Below, one piece after another: positions 10,079 to 19,149 of a stretch of 64,000 nucleotides of DNA. The notes below the pieces were generated by a model. That model had not been told where the DNA came from and ran no database searches. It saw only the letters and a program-made list of their open reading frames with translations. The stretch spans positions 320,247-384,246 of the forward strand of contig NZ_JASKYM010000002.1 of assembly GCF_030131845.1 (NCBI RefSeq). The letters run 5' to 3'. Within the stretch, counting starts at the first letter, position 1; every line of letters starts with the position of its first letter. The stretch comes from Romboutsia sedimentorum (lineage in GTDB: Bacteria > Bacillota > Clostridia > Peptostreptococcales > Peptostreptococcaceae). A program made the translations under genes and the position numbers.

Positions 10079-10090
10079 GTATAATAAAAT
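10062..10090 (+). promoter_or_regulatory. Sigma-A promoter of the isc operon
   Basis: TTGACA (10062-10067), a 17-bp spacer, then TAAAAT (10085-10090). A better -10 match, TATAAT at 10080-10085, would leave only a 12-bp spacer. It lies about 66 bp upstream of iscR. Confidence 0.7.
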
Positions 10091-10155
10091 AATATTGAAA
10101 GTAATTCATATCAAAATAGTAGGGATTAGATTTCAAAAGTAAAGGGTGATGAAAT

Positions 10156-10605
10156 ATGAAGCTATCAACTAAAGGTAGATATGGACTTAAGGCTATGTTT
10201 GAATTATCACTAAATGAAAAAAATAGTCCGGTACCCTTAAAATATATTGCTAAAAAACAAAGTATATCGGATCAATATTTAGAACAAATATTTTCATCTT
10301 TAAAAAAATCTGGTTTAGTAAAAAGTGTAAGAGGTGCCCAAGGCGGATACCTATTAACTAAAGAACCAAAAGATATAACTGTAGGAGATATTTTAACAGT
10401 ATTAGAGGGTCCTGTTTCTGTATCAGATTGTGTATTAGATGAGGATATATGTGAAAATTCAGGTGTGTGTGTAACAAAAGTAGTTTGGGAAAAAATTAAA
10501 AAGGGTATAGAAGAAGTTATAGATTCGATTACTCTTCAAGACATGATAAATGATTACAATAAAAACAAACTAGAAAATGATATAACTAATTTAATTATAA
10601 AATAG
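10156..10605 (+). CDS. iscR: Rrf2 family Fe-S cluster-sensing regulator (IscR-like)
   Basis: A 149-residue Rrf2 protein beginning MKLSTKGRYGLKAMFEL, the family N-terminus. The winged helix (residues 1-65) has the wing SVRGAQGGYLL. Three cysteines in the pattern C-x6-C-x5-C (DCVLDEDICENSGVC, about residues 95-109) match the cluster ligands of IscR-type regulators, so it probably senses Fe-S status and controls the operon it heads. It lies 18 bp before the cysteine desulfurase gene. Ribosome binding site AAAGGGTGATG. Confidence 0.92.
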   Translation: MKLSTKGRYGLKAMFELSLNEKNSPVPLKYIAKKQSISDQYLEQIFSSLKKSGLVKSVRGAQGGYLLTKEPKDITVGDILTVLEGPVSVSDCVLDEDICENSGVCVTKVVWEKIKKGIEEVIDSITLQDMINDYNKNKLENDITNLIIK

Positions 10606-10623
10606 ATAGGGAGACGAATAAAA

Positions 10624-11808
10624 ATGGAAAAAAGAAGATTATATATGGATTATTCTGCGACAACTCCTGTAAAAAAAGAAGTGCTAGATGAAATGATGCC
10701 ATACTTAACAGATTATTTTGGGAATGCATCAAGCTTTCACCTATTTGGTAGAGAAGCAAAAAGTGCTTTAGATAAAGCTAGAGAACAAGTTGCAAACCTT
10801 GTAAATTCAAAAACAAATGAAATATACTTTACAGCTGGTGGTACAGAAAGTGATAACTGGGCGCTAGAAGGTGTAGCTTATGCACATAGAGAAAAAGGTA
10901 ACCACATAATAACATCAAAGATAGAACATCATGGTATACTTCACACATGTGAATATTTAGAAAAACATCATGGGTTTGAGGTAACTTACTTAGATGTTGA
11001 TAGTGAAGGTAAAGTAAGAATAGAAGATTTAGAAGCTGCAATAAAAGATACTACAATATTAATAAGTATAATGTTTGCTAATAATGAAATAGGAACAATA
11101 CAACCTATAAAAGAAATTGGTGAAATAGCTAAAAAACATAAAATATTATTCCATACTGATGCAGTTCAAGCAGCAGGGAATATACCAATAGATGTTAAAG
11201 AATTAAATATAGATTTAATGAGTATGTCTTCACATAAAATATATGGACCTAAAGGAATAGGTGCATTATACATAAAAACAGGAACTAAACTTCATACGTT
11301 TGTTCATGGTGGAGCACAAGAGAAAAGAAGAAGAGCAGGAACTGAAAATATACCATCAATAGTGGGATATGGAAAAGCAGCAGAGATTGCTAAAGCTAAC
11401 ATGCAAAATCATATAGAGACACTTACTAATTTAAGAGCTAAATTAATAGATGGAATATTAGCGAAAATACCATACACAAGAGTAAATGGTAGTATGGAAG
11501 ATAGATTACCAGGAAATGTAAACTTCTCATTTGAGTTTATAGAAGGAGAAGGAATTCTTCTAATGCTAGACATGTTAGGTATAGCTGCATCAAGTGGATC
11601 AGCTTGTACTTCAGGATCACTTGATCCATCTCATGTCTTAATGGCTATAGGTCTACCTCATGAGATAGCTCATGGATCACTTAGACTATCAATAGGAGAT
11701 TTTACAACAGTAGACGATATAGATTATATAATAGGACAATTACCAGCAATAATAGAGAGATTGAGAAGTATGTCTCCTCTTTATGACGCGGCTATGAAAA
11801 ATAAATAA
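10624..11808 (+). CDS. iscS: Cysteine desulfurase, NifS/IscS type
   Basis: A 394-residue PLP enzyme that takes sulfur from cysteine for Fe-S clusters and tRNA thiolation. It shows YMDYSATTPV at the start, the conserved HHG of the PLP site (IEHHGILHTCE, about residues 101-111), the PLP lysine in SSHKIYGPKGIGAL (about 202-215), and the mobile-loop catalytic cysteine in SSGSACTSGSLDPSHV (about 321-336). The nearby iscU and mnmA suggest it feeds both. It is 18 bp after iscR. Confidence 0.96.
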   Translation: MEKRRLYMDYSATTPVKKEVLDEMMPYLTDYFGNASSFHLFGREAKSALDKAREQVANLVNSKTNEIYFTAGGTESDNWALEGVAYAHREKGNHIITSKIEHHGILHTCEYLEKHHGFEVTYLDVDSEGKVRIEDLEAAIKDTTILISIMFANNEIGTIQPIKEIGEIAKKHKILFHTDAVQAAGNIPIDVKELNIDLMSMSSHKIYGPKGIGALYIKTGTKLHTFVHGGAQEKRRRAGTENIPSIVGYGKAAEIAKANMQNHIETLTNLRAKLIDGILAKIPYTRVNGSMEDRLPGNVNFSFEFIEGEGILLMLDMLGIAASSGSACTSGSLDPSHVLMAIGLPHEIAHGSLRLSIGDFTTVDDIDYIIGQLPAIIERLRSMSPLYDAAMKNK

Positions 11809-11845
11809 TAATAAAAACTAACAGATATTTAGGAGGAAAAAAGAT

Positions 11846-12298
11846 ATGAACCCATATAGTGATAAAGTTATGGAACATTTTATGAACCCAAAAAACGTTG
11901 GGGAGATAAATAATGCAAGTGGAATAGGTGAAGTAGGAAATGCTAAGTGTGGAGATATAATGAGAATATATCTTGATATTGAAAATGAGATAATAAAAGA
12001 TGTAAAGTTTAAGACATTTGGATGTGGATCTGCAATAGCAAGTTCATCAATGGCTACTGAAATGGTTAAAGGAAAAACAATACACGAAGCACTAGCTGTA
12101 ACCAATAAAGCAGTTGCAGAAGCATTAGATGGTTTACCACCAGTAAAAATGCACTGCTCAGTGCTTGCTGAGCAAGCTATAAAAGCGGCGTTAATAGATT
12201 ATGCTGAGAAGAATAATGTTCATATACCAGAATTAGATGGTGTTGTTATAGACAATGATCATGATCATCATGATGATATAGAAGTAGAAGAAGCTTAA
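11846..12298 (+). CDS. iscU: Fe-S cluster scaffold protein IscU/NifU N-terminal type
   Basis: A 150-residue scaffold on which Fe-S clusters are built. The three cysteine ligands are visible: NAKCGDIM (about residue 35), FGCGSAIASSS (about 61) and KMHCSVLAEQA (about 107). The C-terminus is extended by about 20 residues rich in His and Asp (DNDHDHHDDIEVEEA), longer than in typical IscU and plausibly metal-binding, though that is inference. Ribosome binding site AGGAGGAAA; 37 bp after iscS. Confidence 0.95.
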   Translation: MNPYSDKVMEHFMNPKNVGEINNASGIGEVGNAKCGDIMRIYLDIENEIIKDVKFKTFGCGSAIASSSMATEMVKGKTIHEALAVTNKAVAEALDGLPPVKMHCSVLAEQAIKAALIDYAEKNNVHIPELDGVVIDNDHDHHDDIEVEEA

Positions 12299-12320
12299 TA
12301 CAAAGTTATTCATTAAATTG

Positions 12321-12358
12321 TAATATCCCTTTTAGGTAGTATACTTAAAAGGGATATT
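12321..12358 (+). terminator. Strong hairpin after iscU, probable terminator
   Basis: AATATCCCTTTTA / TAAAAGGGATATT forms a 13-bp stem. The tail is only weakly T-rich, so it may be a partial terminator or an mRNA-stabilising stem between iscU and mnmA. Confidence 0.6.
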
Positions 12359-12464
12359 GTAATTTAAGTATCTATTTTCAAAAATAAAAGTTTATTCTTT
12401 AAAAAATAGTATATTATATATATAATAGTAAGATAAATGTAATTTATAAGAAGAAGGTGACAAC

Positions 12465-13541
12465 ATGAAAAAAAAGGTAATGATCGGTATGAGTGGTGGA
12501 GTAGATAGTTCTGTTGCAGCGTATCTTTTAAAGCAACAAGGATATGATGTAATCGGAGTAACTATGAAACTTTGGCAAGATGATGACGATGAGCTAATAG
12601 AAAATGAAGGTGGATGTTGTTCATTAGCTGCAGTTGAAGATGCAAGAAAGGTAGCAGATAGTATAGGTATACCTTTTTATGTATTAAATTTTAGTGATGT
12701 ATTTAAAGAAAAGGTAATAGAGCCTTTTATAGATGAATACTTAAATGGAAGAACGCCTAATCCTTGTATAGCTTGTAATAAACATATAAAATTTGATGAT
12801 TTCTTTAAAAAAGCTCGTCAAATAGGTTGTGACTACGTAGCTACAGGACATTATGCTAAAATAGAAAAAGATGAAGAAAATAATAGATTTTTACTTAAAA
12901 AATCAGTTACAGATAAAAAAGACCAAACTTATGCACTTTATAACTTAACTCAAGAGCAACTAGAACATACTCTACTTCCTATAGGAGAGTATGAAAAAGA
13001 CAAAGTAAGAGAAATAGCAAAAGAAATGGGAATGGACGTTCATAATAAACCAGATAGCCAAGAAATCTGTTTTGTAAAAGACAATGATTATGCTGGATAT
13101 GTAAAAAAACATTCCAAAAAAAGAATTGAAGAAGGTTACTTTGTCGATACTAAAGGTAATGTTTTAGGAAAGCACAATGGGATAATAAATTATACTATAG
13201 GTCAAAGAAAAGGTCTTGGAATAGCATTTGGAAAGCCTATGTTTGTTGTTGATATAAATGCTAAGAGAAACACTGTAGTATTAGGAGACAATGAAGATAT
13301 ATTTAATAAAGAACTTATAGCTAAAGATGTGAACTTTATACCATTTGATGATATAGATGAGCCTAAGAGAGTACAAGCTAAAATAAGATACTCAGCAAAA
13401 CCATCTCCAGCTACTATATATAAAATTCGACAAAATACTATAAAAATAGTTTTTGATGAACCACAAAGGGCTATAACTAAAGGTCAATCTGTTGTAATGT
13501 ATGACGGAGATGTAGTAATTGGTGGCGGAATAATAGATTAG
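12465..13541 (+). CDS. mnmA: tRNA-specific 2-thiouridylase MnmA
   Basis: A 358-residue enzyme that thiolates the wobble uridine of tRNA-Lys, -Glu and -Gln. It begins with the PP-loop ATP-binding motif [15 protein letters not shown] (residues 8-22). The two catalytic cysteines lie in [12 protein letters not shown] (about 102-113) and [13 protein letters not shown] (about 201-213). The sulfur donor is expected to be the IscS encoded upstream. It follows the iscU hairpin by about 105 bp, with AGAAGGTGA as ribosome binding site, and may have its own promoter in the TATATTATATATATAATA stretch near 12410. Confidence 0.96.
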   Translation: MKKKVMIGMSGGVDSSVAAYLLKQQGYDVIGVTMKLWQDDDDELIENEGGCCSLAAVEDARKVADSIGIPFYVLNFSDVFKEKVIEPFIDEYLNGRTPNPCIACNKHIKFDDFFKKARQIGCDYVATGHYAKIEKDEENNRFLLKKSVTDKKDQTYALYNLTQEQLEHTLLPIGEYEKDKVREIAKEMGMDVHNKPDSQEICFVKDNDYAGYVKKHSKKRIEEGYFVDTKGNVLGKHNGIINYTIGQRKGLGIAFGKPMFVVDINAKRNTVVLGDNEDIFNKELIAKDVNFIPFDDIDEPKRVQAKIRYSAKPSPATIYKIRQNTIKIVFDEPQRAITKGQSVVMYDGDVVIGGGIID

Positions 13542-13624
13542 GTATTGATTAATTATATAAAATTTAGTAATATAAAATATATAATGTAATATAAAATTTA
13601 ATTAATTTAATACAGTGATAAGAA

Positions 13625-13851
13625 GTAGTAAGTTATTTGATATCTTATAGAGAGAGGGACATGGTGGAAGCCCTTAGAATAGAATAATTGAAGCAGTCTT
13701 TGAGTATCAATCTTGAAATTTTAGTAGAGGTTGACGGTAGTAACGTTATAGCTAAGGTTTTCCGAAGATGTCATAATTTATTATGATAATTAGGGTGGTA
13801 CCGCGAAAGTAATCCTCGCCCCTATAAGTTTTTATAGGCGCGAGGTTTTTT
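13625..13851 (+). promoter_or_regulatory. T-box leader controlling alaS
   Basis: The 397-bp gap between mnmA and alaS holds a T-box riboswitch. The diagnostic box AGGGTGGTACCGCG lies at 13792-13805. Its TGGT bulge would pair with an ACCA-ended tRNA, which fits tRNA-Ala with discriminator A. An AG-rich stem I segment lies near 13650, and the terminator stem CCTCGCCCCTATAA / TTATAGGCGCGAGG with a T tract is at 13814-13851. Uncharged tRNA binding would favour the antiterminator. I did not assign the specifier codon with confidence; alanine is inferred from the downstream gene. Confidence 0.92.
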
Positions 13852-13938
13852 ATATAAGATAGAAATTTATATTTAATTTGTGAAAAAATTTTATTGTTTA
13901 AAATAAATGAAATTACATAATGTAGGAGGAATTTTAAA

Positions 13939-16584
13939 ATGCAACAAATGGGATTAAACGAAATAAGAAGTAGATTTTTAGATTTTTTTAAATCTAAGGA
14001 TCATTATGTAAGGGAGAGTTATTCTTTAGTACCACAAAATGATAAAAGTTTATTACTTATAAGTGCTGGAATGGCGCCTCTTAAAAATTATTTTTCTGGA
14101 GTAGAAGTACCTCCAAGTAAAAGAATGAGCACTTGTCAAAAGTGTATAAGAACTGGTGATATAGAAAACGTAGGAAAAACAGCTAGACATGCTACTTTCT
14201 TTGAAATGTTAGGAAACTTCTCATTTGGAGATTACTTTAAAAGAGAGTCTATCAAATGGGGATGGGAGTTCGTTACAGAACATTTAAATATACCTGAAGA
14301 TAAAATATGGGTAACTGTATATGAAGAAGATGACGATTCTTATGATCTATGGTCAAAAGAAATGGGATTCCCTGAAGAGAGACTAGTTAGACTTGGAAAA
14401 GACGACAACTTCTGGGAAATAGGTATAGGACCTTGTGGACCTTGCTCAGAGATACACTTTGATAGAGGACCAGAATATGGATGTGATAATCCAGATTGTA
14501 AACCAGGATGTGACTGTGACAGATACTTAGAATTCTGGAATCATGTATTTACTCAATTTAATAGAGATGAAGAAGGAAACTATACTCCTCTTGAAAATAA
14601 AAACATAGATACAGGAATGGGATTAGAAAGAATCGCTTGTATAATGCAAGGAGTTAATACTATATTTGATGTAGATACTATAAAGCATATATTAAACTCT
14701 GTTGAAAAAATGGCAGGAGTAGAATATGGAATTAATGATAAAACAGACACTTCAGTAAGAATAATAACAGATCATATAAGAGCTGTAAGTTTCTTAGTAG
14801 CAGATGGTGTACTTCCATCAAATGAAGGAAGAGGATATGTACTTAGAAGATTACTTAGACGTGCTGCACGTCATGGTAAATTATTAGGAGTTAAAGAAAA
14901 CTTCTTATTTAAATTAGTTGATGAAGTTATAAAAGTAAGTGGGGAAGCTTACCCAGAACTAGTCGAAAAAGAAAGTTACATTAAAAAAGTTATAAGAATA
15001 GAAGAAGAAAAATTTAATGAAACTATAGACCAAGGAAGTGAAATATTAGCTTCTTATATAGCTGATTTAAAGAAAAATAAAGAAAATACTTTAAGTGGAG
15101 TAAATGCATTTAGATTATATGATACGTTTGGATTCCCAATAGATTTAACTAAAGAGATATTAGAAGAAGAAAATCTTTTAATAGATGAAGGTGCTTTTAA
15201 TGACGAAATGAATAAGCAAAGAGAAAGAGCAAGAAGCGCTAGAGGAAATATGGATGGAGAAAGCTGGAAAGAAGATCCTTTATCAAAACTAGATTCTTCA
15301 GTTAGTACTGAATTTATTGGATATGATAATTTAAAAAATGATGGAGCTGTTAAGGCAATAGTAAAAGATAATGAAATAGTAGAATCTGCCACTATTGGCG
15401 ATAAAGTTGTTATAGTTTTAGATAAAACAACTTTCTATCCAGAAGGCGGAGGTCAATCTGGAGATACTGGATTATTAGTTAATAAAAATGAAGACATAAT
15501 AATAGAAGTGATAGATACTAAAAAAGGTGCAAATAATACTATAAAACATATTTGTATTGTAAAAAGTGGAATGATAAATACTCACGAAAAATTAAATACA
15601 ATAGTAAACAAAGAAGTAAGGATGGCATCTGCAAGAAATCATAGTGCTACACATATACTTCACAAAGTATTAAAAGATGTACTTGGAGATCATGTTAACC
15701 AAGCTGGGTCACTTGTTACTCCTGATAGACTAAGATTTGATGTTACTCATTTCGAAGCTATAACAAAAGAAGAGATAAAGCTTATAGAAGATAAGGTAAA
15801 TGACGCAATATTAGAGGCATATACAATAAATTGCGAAAATATGAACATAAATGAAGCTAAAGAAAAAGGAGCTATGGCTCTGTTTGGAGAAAAGTATGGT
15901 AATGACGTAAGAGTTGTTTCTATGGGTGACTATTCAATAGAGCTTTGTGGAGGAACACATTTAACTAACACTTCTCAAATAGGTATGTTTAAAATATTAT
16001 CTGAAGGTGGAGTAGCAGCAGGTGTAAGAAGAATAGAAGCTATAACAGGTAGAGCTGTATACAACTATTTAAAAGAAAAAGAAGAACTTATATCTAATGT
16101 TTGCTCAAATTTAAAAGTTAAAGAAGATACACTAGCTTTAAGAGTTACATCTTTATTAGAGGAAAACAAAAACTTAGGAAAAGAATTACATGATGTTAAA
16201 ACTAAAATGAGTTTACAATCAATGGATTCAGTATTAGATTCTAAGATAGATGCAAATGGAGTTGATTTAGTTTGTTCTAAGTTTGAAGGAATGGACATGA
16301 ACACATTAAAAGAAGTTGCAGATAGCTTAAGAGATAAATTAGTTTCTGGAGTAGTAATACTTGCTAATGTAGCTGATGGTAAAATAAACTTTGTAGTTAC
16401 GGCAACTAAAGATGTAGTAGAAAAAGGAATACACTGTGGAAACATAGTTAAAGAAATTTCATCTATAGCTGGTGGAAAAGGTGGAGGAAGACCTAATATG
16501 GCTCAAGCTGGAGCACCAGATGTACTTAAGGTTGATGACGCATTGAATGCAGCTAGTGAAGTTGTAAAATCACAAGTAAAATAA
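13939..16584 (+). CDS. alaS: Alanyl-tRNA synthetase
   Basis: An 881-residue class II synthetase of normal length. The catalytic domain begins NEIRSRFLDFFKSKDH and contains KCIRTGDIENVGKTARH..FFEMLGNFSFGDYFK (class II motif region, about residues 67-105). The editing domain carries the zinc and substrate motif HSATHILH (about 565-572) and CGGTHL (about 669-674). The C-terminal DHHA1-type segment ends in the glycine-rich GGKGGGRPNMAQAG. It deacylates mischarged Ser/Gly-tRNA-Ala as well as charging alanine. Ribosome binding site TAGGAGGAA; T-box controlled. Confidence 0.98.
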   Translation: MQQMGLNEIRSRFLDFFKSKDHYVRESYSLVPQNDKSLLLISAGMAPLKNYFSGVEVPPSKRMSTCQKCIRTGDIENVGKTARHATFFEMLGNFSFGDYFKRESIKWGWEFVTEHLNIPEDKIWVTVYEEDDDSYDLWSKEMGFPEERLVRLGKDDNFWEIGIGPCGPCSEIHFDRGPEYGCDNPDCKPGCDCDRYLEFWNHVFTQFNRDEEGNYTPLENKNIDTGMGLERIACIMQGVNTIFDVDTIKHILNSVEKMAGVEYGINDKTDTSVRIITDHIRAVSFLVADGVLPSNEGRGYVLRRLLRRAARHGKLLGVKENFLFKLVDEVIKVSGEAYPELVEKESYIKKVIRIEEEKFNETIDQGSEILASYIADLKKNKENTLSGVNAFRLYDTFGFPIDLTKEILEEENLLIDEGAFNDEMNKQRERARSARGNMDGESWKEDPLSKLDSSVSTEFIGYDNLKNDGAVKAIVKDNEIVESATIGDKVVIVLDKTTFYPEGGGQSGDTGLLVNKNEDIIIEVIDTKKGANNTIKHICIVKSGMINTHEKLNTIVNKEVRMASARNHSATHILHKVLKDVLGDHVNQAGSLVTPDRLRFDVTHFEAITKEEIKLIEDKVNDAILEAYTINCENMNINEAKEKGAMALFGEKYGNDVRVVSMGDYSIELCGGTHLTNTSQIGMFKILSEGGVAAGVRRIEAITGRAVYNYLKEKEELISNVCSNLKVKEDTLALRVTSLLEENKNLGKELHDVKTKMSLQSMDSVLDSKIDANGVDLVCSKFEGMDMNTLKEVADSLRDKLVSGVVILANVADGKINFVVTATKDVVEKGIHCGNIVKEISSIAGGKGGGRPNMAQAGAPDVLKVDDALNAASEVVKSQVK

Positions 16585-16606
16585 TTTATTCAAGGAGGTT
16601 TTTAAT

Positions 16607-16864
16607 ATGGATCAAGAATTAGATTATACTATGAAATTTGAAGGTGTAGTAACTGAAAAAATGAGTGTTGAACAAAGTATAGATTTTGTATATGAAGCAT
16701 TGCTTGAAAAAGGATACAATCCAATCAATCAAATTATAGGATATATCCTTTCTGGAGACTCTAGTTATATAACTAGTTATAAAGATGCAAGAACTGTAAT
16801 AAAGAAATTTGAAAGAGACGAAATACTTGAAGAAGTAATAACACATTATTTAAATAGAAAGTAG
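16607..16864 (+). CDS. ireB: IreB family regulatory phosphoprotein (UPF0297)
   Basis: An 85-residue member of UPF0297/IreB. It has the N-terminal TMKF segment, whose threonine corresponds to the site phosphorylated by the PASTA kinase IreK in Enterococcus, and the conserved core LLEKGYNPINQIIGYILSGD followed by SYITSYKDAR. It is thought to link Ser/Thr kinase signalling to the cell envelope. Conservation of the alaS-ireB-(...)-ruvX order is typical of Firmicutes. Ribosome binding site AAGGAGGTTT, 22 bp after alaS. Its 3' end has been copied 2,276 bp downstream. Confidence 0.95.
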   Translation: MDQELDYTMKFEGVVTEKMSVEQSIDFVYEALLEKGYNPINQIIGYILSGDSSYITSYKDARTVIKKFERDEILEEVITHYLNRK

Positions 16865-16873
16865 GACAATCTT

Positions 16874-19042
16874 ATGAAAAAAAAGATTGTATCATTATTA
16901 GCAGTAGCTTTAATACTCCTAGTTTCTATTCCTAAATATAGCTTTGCCAATGAAAAAGGCAAAGTTATATTTATTAACATGAATAGAACTAACTTAGTAA
17001 GCATGCTACATATACCGACATTAGAAAATGAAGTGCAAAATAGAGGTTATGTAGGGCTTATGAACATAAGAGGAGATAAAGGTACAGATGATAGACGATC
17101 ATATGCAAGTATGGGAGCTGGTGGAAGAGCCAATGTATCCACTGAGCAAAACATAAATTTTGAAAAAATAAATAAAGAAACTGAAAAATTATTCAAAGTA
17201 ACAACAGGTAAAAGTGCAAAAACAATAAATGATTTAAGCATCAATAAATCAATAAATGAAAATGTAGATAATGGTCAGTATGGTTCTACACTAGGAGCAC
17301 TTGGACAAACTTTATCACAAAATAAACTTAAAACATCAGTTTTAGGAAATAGTGATATTATAGAAAATGGAGAACTTACAAAAAATAGAAATATAGGATT
17401 AGTTGCAATGGACCAATATGGAAGAATAGATGCTGGTAATATTGATGATATCAATATTAAAGATGCTAATATGCCATTTGGAATAAGCACTGACTATAAT
17501 AAGTTGATAAAAGAAACTAAAAAATACTATAAAGAAACTGATGTTGTATTTGTAGATTTAGGTGACACATATAGATTAGACAATTATAGATTAAATTTAA
17601 ATGACGAAACATATGCTTCTATGAAAAAACGTATATCTAATCACATAGATAAATACCTAAAAGAGGTATTAGCTATGGTGGGTGAAAATGATACTGTTTA
17701 TATAAGTAGTGCTTTTCCAAGTGATTTAGATTATAAGAATAAGAGAAGATTATCTCCAATAATCAAATTTAAAGGTGAAGGCAAAGGTATATTAAGCTCA
17801 GCAACAACAAGAAGAGAAGGTATAGTTACTAATTTAGATGTTGGAGTAGATATATTAAATGAATTCGGCCTTAAAAATGACAATATGGTAGGTAAAAAAT
17901 ACAGTCTAATAAATAAAGAAGATAATGTGGACTTTATATTAGATGAATATGAAAAAATAGTATCAATATCTAGTATAAGATCAAATGTTGTAAATGTATT
18001 TGTAGGAGTTGTATCGGCTTCATGGGTGATAGCTATGGTTTTACTTTTATTTAAGGATCGTATACCACATAAAGAAAAAGTATTTAAAGTATTAAAAGAG
18101 TTTGTAAAGTTAGGATTTATATTACCTATAGCTTTCTTTATAGCACCGATATTTAACTTTAAAACTCCAGAAACTATATCTGGAGGTATAATAATGACTA
18201 CATTATTACTATACGCTTTAGGTAGAAAATTATTTAAAGATGATATAAAAAATATGGGATTCTTTGCTGTAATAACCGTAGTAGCAATAGTTATAGATAC
18301 AATATTTGGAACATATTTAATGAAAAATAGTATCATGAGTTATGATTCTATAATTGGTGCAAGATATTATGGAATGGGAAATGAATATCAAGGTATCGTT
18401 ATAGGAAGTTCTATTTTTGGACTTGTAATATTACTAGAGTACAAGAAGATTTCAAAGTGGCTTGCTGCAGTTGCATGTTTTGTCATATTAATGACTACAG
18501 CATCACCAATTATGGGTGCTAATGTGGGAGCTGCAATATCAGAATGCGTAGCATTCTTACTATTAATTTTACTGGTATTTGATGTTAAACTTGATTTTAA
18601 AAAGGTTATATTATTAGGGTTAGCAGCGGTAGGTGTAGTATTTGCATTCGCTGCAATAGATATAATATCAGGGAGTGAATCTCACTTATCTGGATTTGTA
18701 AGACAAATACTTTTAGATGGACCAAGTGCAATAAGTCAAACATTTGCAAGAAAAATACAGATGAACATAAAATTAGCACAAAGTAGTGTATGGGTAAATA
18801 TTTTACTTGCTGGAATTGCCATAGTAGCAATATTTATATTTAAACCATCAAAACATTTTATAAATATCGCTAAGCAATCTCCATATATATTCAAAGGATT
18901 TGTGGCGTGTATTGTAGGTTGTACTGTAACACTTTTAGTAAATGACTCAGGAATAGTGGCGGCGGCTACTACTTCAATCTATATTCTTATACCGTTATTG
19001 ATAGTGAGTATAAATATGATAATATTTGATAATAAAAATTAA
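16874..19042 (+). CDS. Large secreted/membrane protein of unknown function, copy 1
   Basis: A 722-residue protein with an N-terminal signal peptide (KKKIVSLLAVALILLVSI, cleavage near YSFANE), an extracytoplasmic domain of about 345 residues and a C-terminal half with roughly ten or eleven hydrophobic membrane segments (about residues 375-718). Segments such as VIFINMNRT, the acidic VVFVDLGDTYR and later hydroxyl/acid motifs suggest an alkaline-phosphatase-like fold in the outer domain, but I do not recognise the family with certainty. It starts 9 bp after ireB, so it is probably co-transcribed with it, and is followed by a close paralogue. Confidence 0.8.
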   Translation: MKKKIVSLLAVALILLVSIPKYSFANEKGKVIFINMNRTNLVSMLHIPTLENEVQNRGYVGLMNIRGDKGTDDRRSYASMGAGGRANVSTEQNINFEKINKETEKLFKVTTGKSAKTINDLSINKSINENVDNGQYGSTLGALGQTLSQNKLKTSVLGNSDIIENGELTKNRNIGLVAMDQYGRIDAGNIDDINIKDANMPFGISTDYNKLIKETKKYYKETDVVFVDLGDTYRLDNYRLNLNDETYASMKKRISNHIDKYLKEVLAMVGENDTVYISSAFPSDLDYKNKRRLSPIIKFKGEGKGILSSATTRREGIVTNLDVGVDILNEFGLKNDNMVGKKYSLINKEDNVDFILDEYEKIVSISSIRSNVVNVFVGVVSASWVIAMVLLLFKDRIPHKEKVFKVLKEFVKLGFILPIAFFIAPIFNFKTPETISGGIIMTTLLLYALGRKLFKDDIKNMGFFAVITVVAIVIDTIFGTYLMKNSIMSYDSIIGARYYGMGNEYQGIVIGSSIFGLVILLEYKKISKWLAAVACFVILMTTASPIMGANVGAAISECVAFLLLILLVFDVKLDFKKVILLGLAAVGVVFAFAAIDIISGSESHLSGFVRQILLDGPSAISQTFARKIQMNIKLAQSSVWVNILLAGIAIVAIFIFKPSKHFINIAKQSPYIFKGFVACIVGCTVTLLVNDSGIVAAATTSIYILIPLLIVSINMIIFDNKN

Positions 19043-19094
19043 AACAAAAATAATAAATAAGATTAGTCACTAAAAATCCTAACCAATCTTATAT

Positions 19095-19149
19095 AAATGT
19101 AGTAAAAGAAGTAATAACAAATTATTTAAATAGAAAGTAGGTCAATCTT
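19095..19149 (+). repeat. Relic of the ireB 3' end left by tandem duplication
   Basis: Positions 19105-19140 repeat the last 36 bp of ireB (16829-16864) with two mismatches, including its TAG stop, and the following 9 bp up to the ATG also match. The offset is 2,276 bp, which defines the duplication unit as the tail of ireB plus the downstream membrane protein gene. Confidence 0.9.

Noticed and set aside
17731-18336. A 201-codon minus-strand open frame inside membrane protein copy 1.
   Set aside because: It is the antisense shadow of a biased coding sequence; no ribosome binding site and no plausible protein.
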